A stretch of DNA of 64,000 bases from Tumebacillus algifaecis (GTDB lineage: Bacteria > Bacillota > Bacilli > Tumebacillales > Tumebacillaceae): positions 3,767,501 through 3,831,500 of the forward strand of contig NZ_CP022657.1 in NCBI RefSeq assembly GCF_002243515.1, written 5' to 3'. Each line of letters begins with the position of its first letter. Position 1 is the first letter of the stretch. Positions 52,417 through 62,674 of this stretch are shown here, piece by piece. The notes beneath the pieces were generated by a model that saw only the letters and a program-made list of their open reading frames with translations, was not told the DNA's origin and did no database searches. Made by a program: the position numbers and the translations under genes.

Positions 52417-52946
52417 AGCTGCAACGCCCTCCCGGCGACGACCAGATGAACCTCATCCGCATGGCGAGCTAAAAGCTGGTTGACCTCGCCTAACAGGTCG
52501 GCGAACACGCGGCCTAGTCTGGTGAGCGCGACGCCGCCAAGACCCGTTTCGGTGGTGACGAGCACCGCTTCGAGGTCCGGTCTGCTGAGCAGGTCGGCCA
52601 GACGTTCCGCTTCGGCCAGGACGAGGTGACGAGTGCCAGCGTCGCGAAGTTCCGTTTCCGGAATGTTGATCAGGATGTTCGAAAGCCAAGTCGAGAGGCA
52701 ATCGATGAGAATGCAATCCCAGTCTGCAAGCTGGGAACTGATCGCTTCGGTCAGTGCAGGGCCCGATTCGAGCAGACCCCAGCTGGCAGGACGGCGCTGT
52801 TGGTGCAGGGCGATGCGGTGGTGCATTTCGTCGTCCCACGCTTGACCGGTTGCAACGTAGAGCACGCGTCGCTCAAGTCCGGCCCGTCGCTCAGCAAAAC
52901 CACTTTTTCCAGAGCGAACCCCGCCCGTTACGAGCACGAATGACAT
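52413..52946 (-). CDS. cobU: Adenosylcobinamide kinase/guanylyltransferase
   Basis: Bifunctional enzyme phosphorylating adenosylcobinamide and transferring GMP to it. The product has 177 residues. P-loop VTGGVRSGKSGFAERRA, YVATGQAWDDEMHHRI (contains the GMP-accepting His) and CLSTWLSNIL match the family, as does the C-terminal EVNQLLARHADEVHLVVAG. Overlaps cobD by 19 bases and cobS by four. Confidence 0.93.
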   Translation of the reverse strand: MSFVLVTGGVRSGKSGFAERRAGLERRVLYVATGQAWDDEMHHRIALHQQRRPASWGLLESGPALTEAISSQLADWDCILIDCLSTWLSNILINIPETELRDAGTRHLVLAEAERLADLLSRPDLEAVLVTTETGLGGVALTRLGRVFADLLGEVNQLLARHADEVHLVVAGRALQL

Positions 52947-53971
52947 GCGATCACCTCCTTGACCTTTTGTAACAACAGCAGGTTTTCCGCTCTAGTGCGC
53001 ACCGCCACCCGGTAGAAACCTGCCCCAAGCCCCGGATAGTCGGCACAGTCGCGGATCAGGATGCCCCGCTCGCCCAAGCGTTCGGTCAAATCGGTCAGCT
53101 CCGTCTGGAACAGGATGAAGTTGACTGTGCCGCTGTAGACGGTAAAACCAAGCTCCCGCAAGCCTTGTTCGAGAAAGGGGCGCTCCCGATTCAGCCAGGC
53201 AAACGTGCGCTCCGCATATTCCTCATCTTGCAGTCCGGCAACGCCCGCCTCTTGGGCCAACGTGTTGACCGACCACGGTGGCAGTTCTTGTGCGATGCGT
53301 TCGCGCAGGGCAGGTGTTGCGACGAGATAGCCCAGCCTAAGACCTGGAATCGAGTAAAATTTGGTCAAGGAGCGCAGCAGAATCACATGTTCACGCATGA
53401 GACTGCTCTGCTCAGGCAGAAAGTCAAGAAACGCCTCGTCGATCACCAAATAAGCCCCGCGCATCGCCAAAACGTCAGCCATCTGCGCCAGCCAGTCCAG
53501 CGGCACGAGGCGGCCGTTCGGATTGTTCGGGGAGGCGATCACAAAGACATCGACCTGTGCACACACATCCAACAACTCGGACAGCTCAGGCAGAAAATCT
53601 TTTTCTGCCCGCGCCATGACGGTGAGCAACTCCGCTTTGGCCGCTTCCGCATATTCGGAAAAACAGGGTTGCAGCAGTCCGACCCGCTGTGGGCGCAACG
53701 CGTGGAAGATCGCAAACAGCAACTCGGCCGCTCCGTTCCCCACCAGCAACTGCGAGCTGGACAGCCCCGTTTTTTGCGCCAGTGCCCGATACAATTCGGT
53801 GGCCTCTGGGTCCGGGTAGTGCCTTACCGACTCGCCCCCGTTTACGATCGCCTGCAAAACGGACTTCGGCGGCCCGAGCGGATTGATGTTCGCGCTGAAG
53901 TCCAACAACTTCTCGCGCGCCACCCCATACCGCTCTGCAGCCGCCTGCAGATTACCGCCGTGTTTGGCCAT
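52928..53971 (-). CDS. cobD: L-threonine-O-3-phosphate decarboxylase
   Basis: PLP enzyme that makes (R)-1-amino-2-propanol phosphate for the CbiB step. The product has 347 residues. The ATG at 53971 follows AAGGAG; the longer frame upstream runs inside cbiA. Opens with HGGNLQAAAERYGVAREKLL, typical for this group, then SANINPLGPP, PNNPNGRLVPLDWL and the PLP Lys in LLRSLTKFYSIPGLRLGY. The start lies inside the end of cbiA. Confidence 0.92.
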   Translation of the reverse strand: MAKHGGNLQAAAERYGVAREKLLDFSANINPLGPPKSVLQAIVNGGESVRHYPDPEATELYRALAQKTGLSSSQLLVGNGAAELLFAIFHALRPQRVGLLQPCFSEYAEAAKAELLTVMARAEKDFLPELSELLDVCAQVDVFVIASPNNPNGRLVPLDWLAQMADVLAMRGAYLVIDEAFLDFLPEQSSLMREHVILLRSLTKFYSIPGLRLGYLVATPALRERIAQELPPWSVNTLAQEAGVAGLQDEEYAERTFAWLNRERPFLEQGLRELGFTVYSGTVNFILFQTELTDLTERLGERGILIRDCADYPGLGAGFYRVAVRTRAENLLLLQKVKEVIACHSCS

Positions 53972-55346
53972 AGCGTTTCGCTCCTTCAACGAAGCGTTTG
54001 GCAATCGCCGGATTGGACGGAAAATAAAGATGCGTGTAGCCTGCGACAAGGTTGTGCGACGCATAGCCTTCCGCTTTTTCCCCGCGCAGCCCTTTGATGT
54101 GATAAGCGGCGGGAAACGGCTCCGCTTCCACAAGCGTCGAGTAGTGGAACTCATGCCCTCGCGCCTGGTCGCTTTTGGTAAACAAGAAATTGTCGGTAAG
54201 CGCGGTCACTTCACGGTAGCCGAGCGCGGCCAGCTTTTTTTGCATCCCCACAGCGCCAGGCACCACGCCGCTCATCGCATACGTCTCGCCCGCACGGTCG
54301 GTGATCGTGTCGCAGAGGTACATGTACCCACCACACTCCGCCAGCGTCGGCAGGCCATCCGCGATGCGCTGTTTCAAATCGGCACGCACCGCCTCATGCC
54401 CCGACAACTCCGCCGCAAACTCTTCAGGAAAACCGCCGCCGATATACAGACCTTCCGCCTGCTCAGGGACTTTTTCGCCCGCGAGCGGCGAGAAGAACAA
54501 CAGCTTGGCCCCGTTCTGCTCTAAAAGTTCTAAGTTCTCCTGGTAGTAGAAGTTGAACGCCGCATCTCTTGCCACCGCGATGTTCGTGACAGGCGCAGAC
54601 GCTTGGCCAAACAACACAGCGGACGCTGGCTCTACATCGGGTGCCGCATTTGCGATCTGCAAGATGGCATCCAGATCGAGCGCAGACTCGACCAGATCGG
54701 CCAGTTTCTCAAACAAAGGAGTCAGTTCGCCGCGCTCGATGGCTGGTACCAGCCCGAGATGGCGTTCGGGAATCTCGATTCCCGCTTGGCGAACGAATCC
54801 GCCGATCACTGGGATGTCGCACTCCTGCTCGATCGCCGTTTTCGCTAAGGAGATGTGTCCAGCACTGCCCGCTTGATTGGCCACTACTCCGGCGATCTGC
54901 ACCTCTTCGGTCAGCGTGGCAAACCCTTTGACGATCGCCGCGGCCGACCGCGCCATGCTCGCGATGTTGACGAGCAACAGGACGGGCGCCTCAAGCAGCA
55001 TCGAAATCTCCGCCGTGCTGCCGCGGTTCGTCTTGGGATCTTTTCCGTCATAAAAGCCCATCACGCCTTCGATGATCGAAAGGTCAGCCCCGGCACTGCC
55101 CCGCCAGAACACTTCGCGCATCACATCAGGTTCGACCATCCACGTATCGAGATTGCGTGAAGGGCGCCCTGTGACGGCGGTGTGATAGGTCGGGTCAATG
55201 TAGTCAGGGCCTGCTTTGAAGCCTTGTACCTTTAGACCGCGCCGTTTGAAGGCAGCCATCAACCCGAGTGTCAGCGTCGTTTTGCCGACACCGCTCCCCG
55301 TGCCGCCGATGACCAGCCGGGGTCGGTTGGAGATGAAATCGCTCAT
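53952..55346 (-). CDS. cbiA: Cobyrinate a,c-diamide synthase
   Basis: Amidates the a and c acetates of cobyrinate using glutamine and ATP. The product has 464 residues. The N-terminal VIGGTGSGVGKTTLTLGLMA (P-loop) with GFKAGPDYIDPTYH, and a C-terminal glutamine amidotransferase with the active Cys in TLAECGGYMYLCD and the His in HEFHYSTL. Overlaps the start of cobD. Confidence 0.95.
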   Translation of the reverse strand: MSDFISNRPRLVIGGTGSGVGKTTLTLGLMAAFKRRGLKVQGFKAGPDYIDPTYHTAVTGRPSRNLDTWMVEPDVMREVFWRGSAGADLSIIEGVMGFYDGKDPKTNRGSTAEISMLLEAPVLLLVNIASMARSAAAIVKGFATLTEEVQIAGVVANQAGSAGHISLAKTAIEQECDIPVIGGFVRQAGIEIPERHLGLVPAIERGELTPLFEKLADLVESALDLDAILQIANAAPDVEPASAVLFGQASAPVTNIAVARDAAFNFYYQENLELLEQNGAKLLFFSPLAGEKVPEQAEGLYIGGGFPEEFAAELSGHEAVRADLKQRIADGLPTLAECGGYMYLCDTITDRAGETYAMSGVVPGAVGMQKKLAALGYREVTALTDNFLFTKSDQARGHEFHYSTLVEAEPFPAAYHIKGLRGEKAEGYASHNLVAGYTHLYFPSNPAIAKRFVEGAKRYGQTRR

Positions 55347-55350
55347 GTGC

Positions 55351-56442
55351 TCAGCCTCCCGGTACGATGGCGATGGACAGCGTCACATTGCCAGATTTTT
55401 TCTTTTCAAGCAACCAGTCGGTAGCGCCCGCCGAACGCAGTGCCGCCGGTTCACTGACCCCGTAAGCGCCTGTGAATTTGTACACCGTTTCGGACGGGTT
55501 TTTGATCGAAATTTCGTTGAGTTCGTCGGGCGTGTAGGTCACAAGCGGCCAGCCGTATTTGGTGCAGAGCGCAAGCAGGCCCACTTCGTCTTTTTTCAAA
55601 TCGATCGTCGCCACATTGCGCACCGACTTGATTGACAGGCCCAACTCTTCTAGCGTATGCCGCACTACCGCTTCAATCTCCTCCTGCTCCGTACCGCGGT
55701 TGCAACCGATGCCGAGCACGATACTTTTCGGGCGGTAGAGCACCCCGTTTGCCAACAGCGTCTTTTCTTCCGCTTCGGACAGCAGGCGGTGCGTGATCAC
55801 AAGCGCCGCGTTCCACTCGCCCGCGCTGGCCAACGCTTCTGCTGTGGTCACACGGCGGATGTGGTCGGGCAGCGGTTTGTCATACTGCCACCAGTTGCGC
55901 TCGCCCGCTTCCTGCACGACGACGACCGGCTCCTCGTTGACCACCGCAGCCGAGACGGGCGTCGCGCGATCGAAGCTTTCGATCTCCCAGCCGAATTGCC
56001 GTCCAAACAGATCGACAGGAATCGTTTTTTGCACATCCGATGCGGTGGTGATCACAGGCACAGCCCCGATCAGTTCCGCGATGTGGCGCGTCAATTCATT
56101 GGCACCGCCGAGATGGCCGGACAGCACGGAGATCGCATGTTGACCACGGTCATCGATGACGACGACGCCAGGGTCCGTTTTTTTATCTTGCAAAATCGGA
56201 GCGATCATCCGCACGACCGCCCCGAGCGAGATAAACAAAACGATGCCGGAGTAGCGAGCAAACAGGTCGGGCAGGATCAGACGCACCGAGCCTTCGAACA
56301 GCTCGATGCCTTTGCTATCCTCATCGCCGCGCGCAAATTTGCTCATGTAATAGAGATCAGCACCGGGCAGCAGGTCGTACAGTTCGCGCGCCTTTTCGAC
56401 CCCGTGCTTGGTGATCGCGACGAGGGCGTACGGATTACTCAT
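55351..56442 (-). CDS. cbiG: Cobalt-precorrin-5A hydrolase
   Basis: Opens the delta-lactone of cobalt-precorrin-5A, releasing acetaldehyde, a step specific to the anaerobic pathway. The product has 363 residues: an N-terminal region with LFISLGAVVRMIAPILQDKK, the central VVIDDRGQHAISVLSGHLGG and ANELTRHIAELIGA, and a C-terminal CobE-like domain with LGIGCNRGTEQEEIEAVV. Overlaps cbiF by eight bases. Its presence with cbiD, cbiX and cbiH60 marks the early-cobalt route. Confidence 0.93.
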   Translation of the reverse strand: MSNPYALVAITKHGVEKARELYDLLPGADLYYMSKFARGDEDSKGIELFEGSVRLILPDLFARYSGIVLFISLGAVVRMIAPILQDKKTDPGVVVIDDRGQHAISVLSGHLGGANELTRHIAELIGAVPVITTASDVQKTIPVDLFGRQFGWEIESFDRATPVSAAVVNEEPVVVVQEAGERNWWQYDKPLPDHIRRVTTAEALASAGEWNAALVITHRLLSEAEEKTLLANGVLYRPKSIVLGIGCNRGTEQEEIEAVVRHTLEELGLSIKSVRNVATIDLKKDEVGLLALCTKYGWPLVTYTPDELNEISIKNPSETVYKFTGAYGVSEPAALRSAGATDWLLEKKKSGNVTLSIAIVPGG

Positions 56443-57238
56443 GGGTGGGTACCCCTTTGCGGAAGCGGTGCGTGAACGATTTGTCGTACAGCTTGGAACG
56501 ATGTCCGTCCTGATCGATCAAAGTCGGGTCGAGCGCCCAGCCCGCGAGGATCATCGCATGCGAGCGGATTCCGTTTTCGCGCATCGCATCGTCCAACTGG
56601 GCGAGCGTCGTGCGGACGATCAACTGATCGGGCCAGGAGGCGCGTTGCACAACGGCGACCGGGGTGTCCGGGCTCCAGCCTGCATCCATCAATTCGCGCA
56701 TCACCTTTTTGGTCAGCGTGGAACTCAAGTACAGCGCGAGCGTACAGTGGTGGGAAGCGAGGCTTTGCAACTCTTCGCGCTCCGGCACGGGAGTTCGTCC
56801 CGATGCGCGGGTGAGGATCAGCGTCTGTGTCAGTTCCGGCACGGTCAATTCTGCTTGCAGTGCAGCTGCGGCAGCAAAAACTGAGGAAACGCCGGGGATG
56901 ATCTCAAACGCCACATCCGCTTTTTTCAGCAGGCTCATCTGCTCCAAAATCGCTCCGTACACAGCCGGGTCACCGGTGTGAACGCGAGCGACGCTTTGGC
57001 CTGCTTGGACGCGGGCGATCATCAGCTCGACCATCTCGTCGAGATCCATGCCCGCGCTCTTTAACACTTCTGCGCTCGGTTTGGCGCGGGCGATCAAGTC
57101 TTCAGAGACCAGCGAGTCGGTGTAGAGCACGACGTCTGCCGCTTGCAGGATGCGCAGACCTTTGACGGTGATCAGATCAGGGTCACCAGGGCCAGCGCCG
57201 ACAATGTAAACTTTCGGTTGTAAGGTAAGTTCGGTCAT
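56435..57238 (-). CDS. cbiF: Cobalt-precorrin-4 C11-methyltransferase
   Basis: SAM methyltransferase of the corrin ring family, 267 residues. Motifs are VYIVGAGPGDPDLITVKG, VARVHTGDPAVYGAILEQMS and the FEIIPGVSSVFAAAAALQAE. Overlaps cbiL by four bases and cbiG by eight. Confidence 0.93.
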   Translation of the reverse strand: MTELTLQPKVYIVGAGPGDPDLITVKGLRILQAADVVLYTDSLVSEDLIARAKPSAEVLKSAGMDLDEMVELMIARVQAGQSVARVHTGDPAVYGAILEQMSLLKKADVAFEIIPGVSSVFAAAAALQAELTVPELTQTLILTRASGRTPVPEREELQSLASHHCTLALYLSSTLTKKVMRELMDAGWSPDTPVAVVQRASWPDQLIVRTTLAQLDDAMRENGIRSHAMILAGWALDPTLIDQDGHRSKLYDKSFTHRFRKGVPTHE

Positions 57239-57969
57239 TTGCGCACCACCATCAGCGTGAGATAGTTCAGTTCGGAGCCTTTCAGCTCGGTGATATTTTT
57301 CCAGACTTGCTCGTCGCCGGACGTGACTTTGGTGACGACAGACGCTTTGTCGGTCAGGCCGAGTTCCTGTAGCAAGTCAATCATCTGGTCGAGGACTTTC
57401 GCCACTTTCAGGAAGACGATGCAGTCGTGATTTTCGATCGCCTTTTTCATCTCGTCGCGGTCGTCCGTTGCCGGGATGATCGCAAACTGTTCGTCTCCGT
57501 CCGCGAGGAAAATTCCGAGTCGGGCTGCTGCGCCCAGTGCGGAGGAGATGCCCGGCACGGAGTGGATTTCCACTTCGGGATGTGCCGCTTGCATCATGCG
57601 CGCCATGTGAATCCAAGTCGAGTACAGGTTCGGATCGCCTTCGGTGACAAAAGCGACGTCTTTGCCTGCCGACAGATGCGACCAGATCTCTTCGGTCGTC
57701 TGTGCCCAGTGCGAGTTGAGCGTGGCTTTGTCTTTCGTCATCGGAAAGACAAGGCCGAGCATCTCTTTTTCACCGGGCTGGATGTACAGCTCAGCGATGG
57801 CATGCGCATAGCTCTTGCTGCCCATGCGCTTCTTCGGATAGGCGATGACGTCCGCCTCTTTGAGCAGACGAAACGCTTTGACGGTGATCAGTTCCGGATC
57901 GCCCGGGCCGACGCCCAGTCCGTAGAGGCGGCCCAGCGATTGCGATTGCGCGGTATTGGCTGTGGTCAT
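57235..57969 (-). CDS. cbiL: Cobalt-factor-II C20-methyltransferase
   Basis: SAM methyltransferase, 244 residues. [34 protein letters not shown] and [17 protein letters not shown] are the family motifs. The [11 protein letters not shown] start is typical of the C20 enzymes. Overlaps cbiET and cbiF by four bases each (ATGA). Confidence 0.93.
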   Translation of the reverse strand: MTTANTAQSQSLGRLYGLGVGPGDPELITVKAFRLLKEADVIAYPKKRMGSKSYAHAIAELYIQPGEKEMLGLVFPMTKDKATLNSHWAQTTEEIWSHLSAGKDVAFVTEGDPNLYSTWIHMARMMQAAHPEVEIHSVPGISSALGAAARLGIFLADGDEQFAIIPATDDRDEMKKAIENHDCIVFLKVAKVLDQMIDLLQELGLTDKASVVTKVTSGDEQVWKNITELKGSELNYLTLMVVRK

Positions 57970-59180
57970 GTCTGGCTTTCCTCCTTGTAGGCGGTGATGA
58001 TGTAGATCGGGTTGAGCCCTTCGAAGCGGGTCATGTGCAGGATCGGCTTGCTGCGCGACGTTTGCAGTAAAGTGACGCGCGTGCTCAAACCGACTTTGCT
58101 GAACGTTTGCGTCGCTTCGTACAGCGTTTCGATCGTGGCGGCGTTCAGCACGATCCGTCCGTTCGGGCGCAGGCGGTCGGCGCAGATTTGCAACAGTTCG
58201 GCCATCTCGCCGCCGCTACCTCCGATGAAGACCGCGTCCGGGTCGGGCCAGTCGGTCAGCCCTTCTGGTGCTTTTCCGTGGACGAACGTGATGTCGGCGC
58301 GAAACTTCGCGGCGTTCGCACGGGCGTTGCCGAGGTCAGGTTCATTTTTTTCAATGGCGTAGACTGCTCCGTCGCGGGCGATCCGTGCCGCTTCGATGGA
58401 GACCGAAGCGGTGCAGGTGCCGATGTCCCAGACCGTGCTATCGCGATGTAGATTGAGCTCGGACAGGCTGAGCACCCGAACTTCCTTTTTCGTGATCAAG
58501 CCCTTATCCGGCTTGCGTTGGGAAAATTGGTCATCGTCGATCCCCAGTCCCCAGCGCGGTGCGGTGTGTCCGGGCTTTTGCAACAGCAGGACGACATTGA
58601 GCGAGGAAAAGCTTTGACCTTGCAACTCCTCTAGCTCGTACAGGCCGCAGCGCTCCGTCGCCCCGCCGAGATTCTCAGCGACGAACGCTTGGTACTCGGT
58701 CATGCCAAAGGACAGCAGATAGTCGGCGATCACAGACGGTGTGTTCGTGTCATCGGTGAGCAGGGCGACTTTGTGCTGTCCATCAATTTTTTGCGCGAGA
58801 CCTTTGATCGATTTGCCGTGCAGTGAGGTGATGTAGGCGTCTTGCCAACTCACACCAAGGCGGGTAAACGCAAGCTGCACCGAGGTGAAGTGCGGGTGGA
58901 TGACCACTCCATCCAATTTTTTCGCCAAATAGCCGCCGATGCCGTAGAAGAGCGGATCGCCCGAGGCGAGGATGGTCACCGTGCCTTGCGCGGCTTCGAT
59001 CTTTTTGACCAGTTCGGTCAGACCGCCTTTGATCACCCACTTTTCTCCGGTAGCATCTGGGAAAAAAGCAAGGTGGCGCTCGCCGCCGATCAGGATGTCC
59101 GAACTTTTGACCAGCGTATGTTGTTCCGGCGCGAGAACGCCGTCATCGCCGATGCCGATCACATGGATTTTACCGTTCAT
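57966..59180 (-). CDS. cbiET: Fused cobalt-precorrin-7 C5-methyltransferase and C15-methyltransferase/decarboxylase
   Basis: The product has 404 residues: N-terminal CbiE (about 1-200, VIGIGDDGV start and [19 protein letters not shown]) and C-terminal CbiT (about 210-400, a class I methyltransferase with [19 protein letters not shown], [13 protein letters not shown] and [15 protein letters not shown]). Together they methylate C5 and C15 and decarboxylate the C12 acetate. Equivalent to CobL. Overlaps cbiD by 11 bases. Confidence 0.94.
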   Translation of the reverse strand: MNGKIHVIGIGDDGVLAPEQHTLVKSSDILIGGERHLAFFPDATGEKWVIKGGLTELVKKIEAAQGTVTILASGDPLFYGIGGYLAKKLDGVVIHPHFTSVQLAFTRLGVSWQDAYITSLHGKSIKGLAQKIDGQHKVALLTDDTNTPSVIADYLLSFGMTEYQAFVAENLGGATERCGLYELEELQGQSFSSLNVVLLLQKPGHTAPRWGLGIDDDQFSQRKPDKGLITKKEVRVLSLSELNLHRDSTVWDIGTCTASVSIEAARIARDGAVYAIEKNEPDLGNARANAAKFRADITFVHGKAPEGLTDWPDPDAVFIGGSGGEMAELLQICADRLRPNGRIVLNAATIETLYEATQTFSKVGLSTRVTLLQTSRSKPILHMTRFEGLNPIYIITAYKEESQT

Positions 59181-60273
59181 CGATGTCTGCCCTCCCTAAC
59201 ATATCGCCTTTCATCGTCGTCAGCACCGTCTCGACCCAGAGACCCCCGCCCATTTCGTTTAAGGCGTGGCGCGAGGCGTGCCAGCTCAATATTTCAAAAA
59301 AACGGCGGTGACCGCTAGCATGCATGATGTCACCCACTTGCGCAGCCGTGTTGGCGGTGCGGATTTCCTCGAGCATCTCCTCGGTGGCGCCGCACTCGGC
59401 GGCGATGTCAGCGAGAAAATTGAAATCGACCGCAGCCGACTTGGAATGCACCATCATCACGCCTTGCGCGACTTTGGAAAATTTGCCCATCATGCCGACG
59501 AGCGAAACTTGGGTCGCTCCCTGACGCTTGCAGTGGCGCAAGGAGAAGCCGACAAAATCGCCCATTTGGATAAACGCCTCCTCGGGCAACTCCGGGTAGA
59601 TCCGCATCGCATACTTCTCACTGGAACCACCTGTGGTCAACACGAGATGGTCACATCCGCTGGCTCGGGCCACGCGGATCGCCTGCACCACCGACGCTTG
59701 GTAGGCCGCACTGGAGAAGGGGACGACGATGCCTTTCGTGCCGAGGATCGAGATGCCGCCGATGATGCCAAGCCGCCCGTTCAGCGTCTTTTTCGCGATC
59801 TCTTCCCCGGCGGGAACGGAGATGACGACGCGAACGCCGCGGTTGATGCCGTACTCATTTTGCAAGTCAGCGACCACTTGGCGGAGCATCCGGCGCGGCA
59901 CCGGATTGATCGCCGCTTCACCGATCGGAACGGGAAGACCTGGCTTGGTGACGCGGCCGATGCCGATGCCACCATCCAGTTCAAGCTCGCCTTCGCGGTC
60001 GGGATCGAGCCAACTCACTTCGGAGCAGATCAGCGCGCCATGCGTGGCATCTGGGTCGTCGCCTGCGTCTTTGATCACCCCGCAACTGGCTTTGTTGTCA
60101 CCGACCTGCAGATCTTCAATTTGAAAAGTGGCCGTCTCTCCGATCGGCAAAAGCAGTTCGACCGCCTGGACAGGCTCTCCTGTGATCAAGGCGGTCAAAG
60201 CAGCTTTGGTAGCGGCCGCAGCGCATGAGCCGGTGGTGTACCCGTAGCGCAAGGGCTTGGCTTCGTCGGTCAC
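59170..60273 (-). CDS. cbiD: Cobalt-precorrin-5B C1-methyltransferase
   Basis: Anaerobic-pathway methyltransferase with its own fold, 367 residues. The GTG start overlaps the cbiC stop (GTGA). Hallmarks are [18 protein letters not shown] near the N-terminus, [20 protein letters not shown] and [20 protein letters not shown]. No usual SAM motif is expected in this family. Confidence 0.94.
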   Translation of the reverse strand: MTDEAKPLRYGYTTGSCAAAATKAALTALITGEPVQAVELLLPIGETATFQIEDLQVGDNKASCGVIKDAGDDPDATHGALICSEVSWLDPDREGELELDGGIGIGRVTKPGLPVPIGEAAINPVPRRMLRQVVADLQNEYGINRGVRVVISVPAGEEIAKKTLNGRLGIIGGISILGTKGIVVPFSSAAYQASVVQAIRVARASGCDHLVLTTGGSSEKYAMRIYPELPEEAFIQMGDFVGFSLRHCKRQGATQVSLVGMMGKFSKVAQGVMMVHSKSAAVDFNFLADIAAECGATEEMLEEIRTANTAAQVGDIMHASGHRRFFEILSWHASRHALNEMGGGLWVETVLTTMKGDMLGRADIDER

Positions 60274-60938
60274 TGCCCCTCTGCTCCTTCTACAGCCATC
60301 AAGGACAGCGCGTTGACCGCCGCGACGGAGACGGGCGAGCCGCCTTTGCGCCCGATGTTGGTGATGAACGGCACGTCGCCGTCGATCAGTTTGGCCAACT
60401 CTTCTTTCGACTCTGCTGCGGACACGAAGCCGACCGGCATGCCGATGATCAGCGACGGTTTGGCCTCACCGATTTTGATCAGGCGGATCAGTTCCAGCAG
60501 GGCGGTCGGCGCATTGCCGATCACGAAGATGCCATCCGGTTGTTCGCGCACCGCTTTTCTTGTGGCCATGATCGCGCGCGTCAGGTTGGCCGCTTTCGCT
60601 TCAGCCGCGACGTCGGCGTCCGAAATGTACACCTTCACGTCACCACCGAACTTGTCGAGTCGCGGTTTGGAGATGCCGACTTGCACCATCTGTACGTCTG
60701 CGTAGATCGTCTTGCCGCGACGAATCGCCTCGATGCCCGCTTCGACCGCTTGCGGATGGAAGACGAGGCTGCGACCGAGGTCGAAGTCGGCCGACGCGTG
60801 AATCACGCGCTGAACGACAGGATACTGTCGGTCTGTAAACGGGTGTGCGCCAAGTTCCTCGGTGATGATGTCGAAGCTTTTGCTTTCGATCTCTTGCGGC
60901 TGTACGGTAAGCGGGACAAAATCAGTTTTAAAGTCCAT
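60270..60938 (-). CDS. cbiC: Cobalt-precorrin-8 methylmutase
   Basis: Moves the C11 methyl to C12, giving cobyrinate. The product has 222 residues. VVQRVIHASADFDLGRSLVF carries the catalytic His, and IIGMPVGFVSAAESKEEL is the second family motif. Overlaps cbiJ by 11 bases. Confidence 0.95.
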   Translation of the reverse strand: MDFKTDFVPLTVQPQEIESKSFDIITEELGAHPFTDRQYPVVQRVIHASADFDLGRSLVFHPQAVEAGIEAIRRGKTIYADVQMVQVGISKPRLDKFGGDVKVYISDADVAAEAKAANLTRAIMATRKAVREQPDGIFVIGNAPTALLELIRLIKIGEAKPSLIIGMPVGFVSAAESKEELAKLIDGDVPFITNIGRKGGSPVSVAAVNALSLMAVEGAEGQ

Positions 60939-61713
60939 GGGAAATCTCCTCTCTCATTGCGTTGACCTGTTCGATGATCGCTTCGAAGTCATGGAAGGCA
61001 AGACCGTATTGGAGCTTAGGACGACCGATGACGATGACGTGGAGGCCCAGTTCGAGCGCCGCATCCACTTTTTCATCGACAGAACCTTGCTGACCGCTTT
61101 CTTTGGTGATCACGACGTTCGTCTTGTACTGGCGGTAGAGCGCTGTGTTCAGGTCTTTCGAAAACGGGCCTTGCATAGCGATGATGTCTTTTTGTGGGAG
61201 GCCGAGCTCGGCGCATTTTTCCATGTTGTCGAGACGGGGGAGCATGCGGGCGGTGAGGTTGATCCCCTCCAGACCGAGCAGTCGTTGCGTAAAGATTTGC
61301 AACGTTTTGGAGCCGGTGGTGAGCATGATGTTGCCTTTCAGCTCGGCAGCTTTTTCGGCAGCGGCAGCGTAGTCCTCGACGAAGTGCAACAGCGGATTGT
61401 GATCGAAGTTGATCGACTCACGCTCAAAGCGGAGATAAGGCACGTTGCACGCGCGACTCGCCGCCATCGCGTTTTTGTGCGCCTCTTCCGCAAAGGGATG
61501 GGCGGCATCGACGACAAGGCGAACGCCGTGTTCCGTGATGTACGCGGCCATTTCGTCTGCGGTCATGCGCCCGATGCGGACCGGGACGCCCGCTTCGGTC
61601 AAGGAGTTCGCCGCCGAATCGGTGACGACCGATGCGGTCAGCTCATACCCCTCTTGGCGCAGCTTGACGGCCAATTCGCGCGCATCGCTGGTACCTGCGA
61701 GATGAAGAATCAT
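60928..61713 (-). CDS. cbiJ: Cobalt-precorrin-6A reductase
   Basis: NADH/NADPH-dependent reductase of the macrocycle, 261 residues. LHLAGTSDARELAVKL at the start, RLVVDAAHPFAEEAHKNA and IMLTTGSKTLQIF are family motifs. Its ATG overlaps the cbiX stop (ATGA). Confidence 0.93.
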   Translation of the reverse strand: MILHLAGTSDARELAVKLRQEGYELTASVVTDSAANSLTEAGVPVRIGRMTADEMAAYITEHGVRLVVDAAHPFAEEAHKNAMAASRACNVPYLRFERESINFDHNPLLHFVEDYAAAAEKAAELKGNIMLTTGSKTLQIFTQRLLGLEGINLTARMLPRLDNMEKCAELGLPQKDIIAMQGPFSKDLNTALYRQYKTNVVITKESGQQGSVDEKVDAALELGLHVIVIGRPKLQYGLAFHDFEAIIEQVNAMREEISHGL

Positions 61714-62663
61714 TTGCGTACCTCCGCGTGATCATGCTCGTGATGGTGGTCATGGTCGTGGTTATGATCGTGATCATGGTCGTGGTCATGATCGTGATGG
61801 TGGTCATGGTCATGATCGTGGTCATGATGATGGTGGTGGTGATGATCCTCCATCGCGGCCAGACGGTATTTGCACAGATCGCAGTTCATCTTCGTCTCAC
61901 CCTGCGCCGCTTCGACCGCCCGTTCATGAATGATGTTGACGAGGTTGTCATGGAAGCCGAAATAATCGGCCATCACCATCTGCACATCCGGGTAGGTCTG
62001 TTGAAACGCCTCCGTCATCGACTCCATCCGCTTGATCAACACGCCTGTGAACAGGAAATAGGGCAAAATGAAAATCCGCTTCGCACCCAGCTTCACACAG
62101 CGCTCCACCCCGCCTGCAAAATCGGGTTCGGTCACACCGATGTAACAGGTCTCCACGAAGCCGACCGGAACTTGCTCAAACAGCAGTCGCGAAATTTTGC
62201 ACAGATCGCTGTTCGCATCCGGATCTGAACTTCCGCGCCCAACGATCAGCACCGCATCATCCGTTCGTTCCGTGCCCGATGGGGAAAAACCAGCTTCGGC
62301 CAAACGCGAGCTCAAGATGTCCAGCGCCTTCGTATGCACCCCGATCGGTTTGCCATAGGAGAAAGCGACGTGCGGATGGCGTTCTCGCGCTTCATCGATC
62401 TCATGCGGGATGTGCAGTTTCGAGTGCCCGGCACCGAACAGAATCACCGGAACCAGCGTCACCGCTTCTGCACCGCGCGCTACGCAGGTGTCGATGCCCT
62501 TGGGGATGCTCGGCGCGGCAAATTCGAGAAAACAGGTCTCCACAATCGGAAACTCTTGCGCCAACTGCTCCTGTACCCGCTCAGCGAACACCAGCAGTTC
62601 CTGATTGCCTTCCGGGTCGCGGCTTCCGTGTCCAACCAGCAAAATCGCGTGTTTTTTCGACAT
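61710..62663 (-). CDS. cbiX: Sirohydrochlorin cobaltochelatase, long form with His-rich tail
   Basis: Inserts cobalt early in the anaerobic pathway. The product has 317 residues made of two chelatase-like halves. LLVGHGSRDPEGNQELL (catalytic His about 12) and LVPVILFGAGHSKLHIPHEI in the first half; VGRGSSDPDANSDLCKI and FILPYFLFTGVLIKRM in the second. The C-terminus has CDLCKYRLAAMEDH, a CxxC pair known to carry an Fe-S cluster in the Bacillus megaterium enzyme, followed by about 35 residues almost all His and Asp. The tail should bind cobalt or other metals. Confidence 0.95.
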   Translation of the reverse strand: MSKKHAILLVGHGSRDPEGNQELLVFAERVQEQLAQEFPIVETCFLEFAAPSIPKGIDTCVARGAEAVTLVPVILFGAGHSKLHIPHEIDEARERHPHVAFSYGKPIGVHTKALDILSSRLAEAGFSPSGTERTDDAVLIVGRGSSDPDANSDLCKISRLLFEQVPVGFVETCYIGVTEPDFAGGVERCVKLGAKRIFILPYFLFTGVLIKRMESMTEAFQQTYPDVQMVMADYFGFHDNLVNIIHERAVEAAQGETKMNCDLCKYRLAAMEDHHHHHHHDHDHDHDHHHDHDHDHDHDHNHDHDHHHEHDHAEVRK

Positions 62664-62674
62664 GTGTAGTCCTC

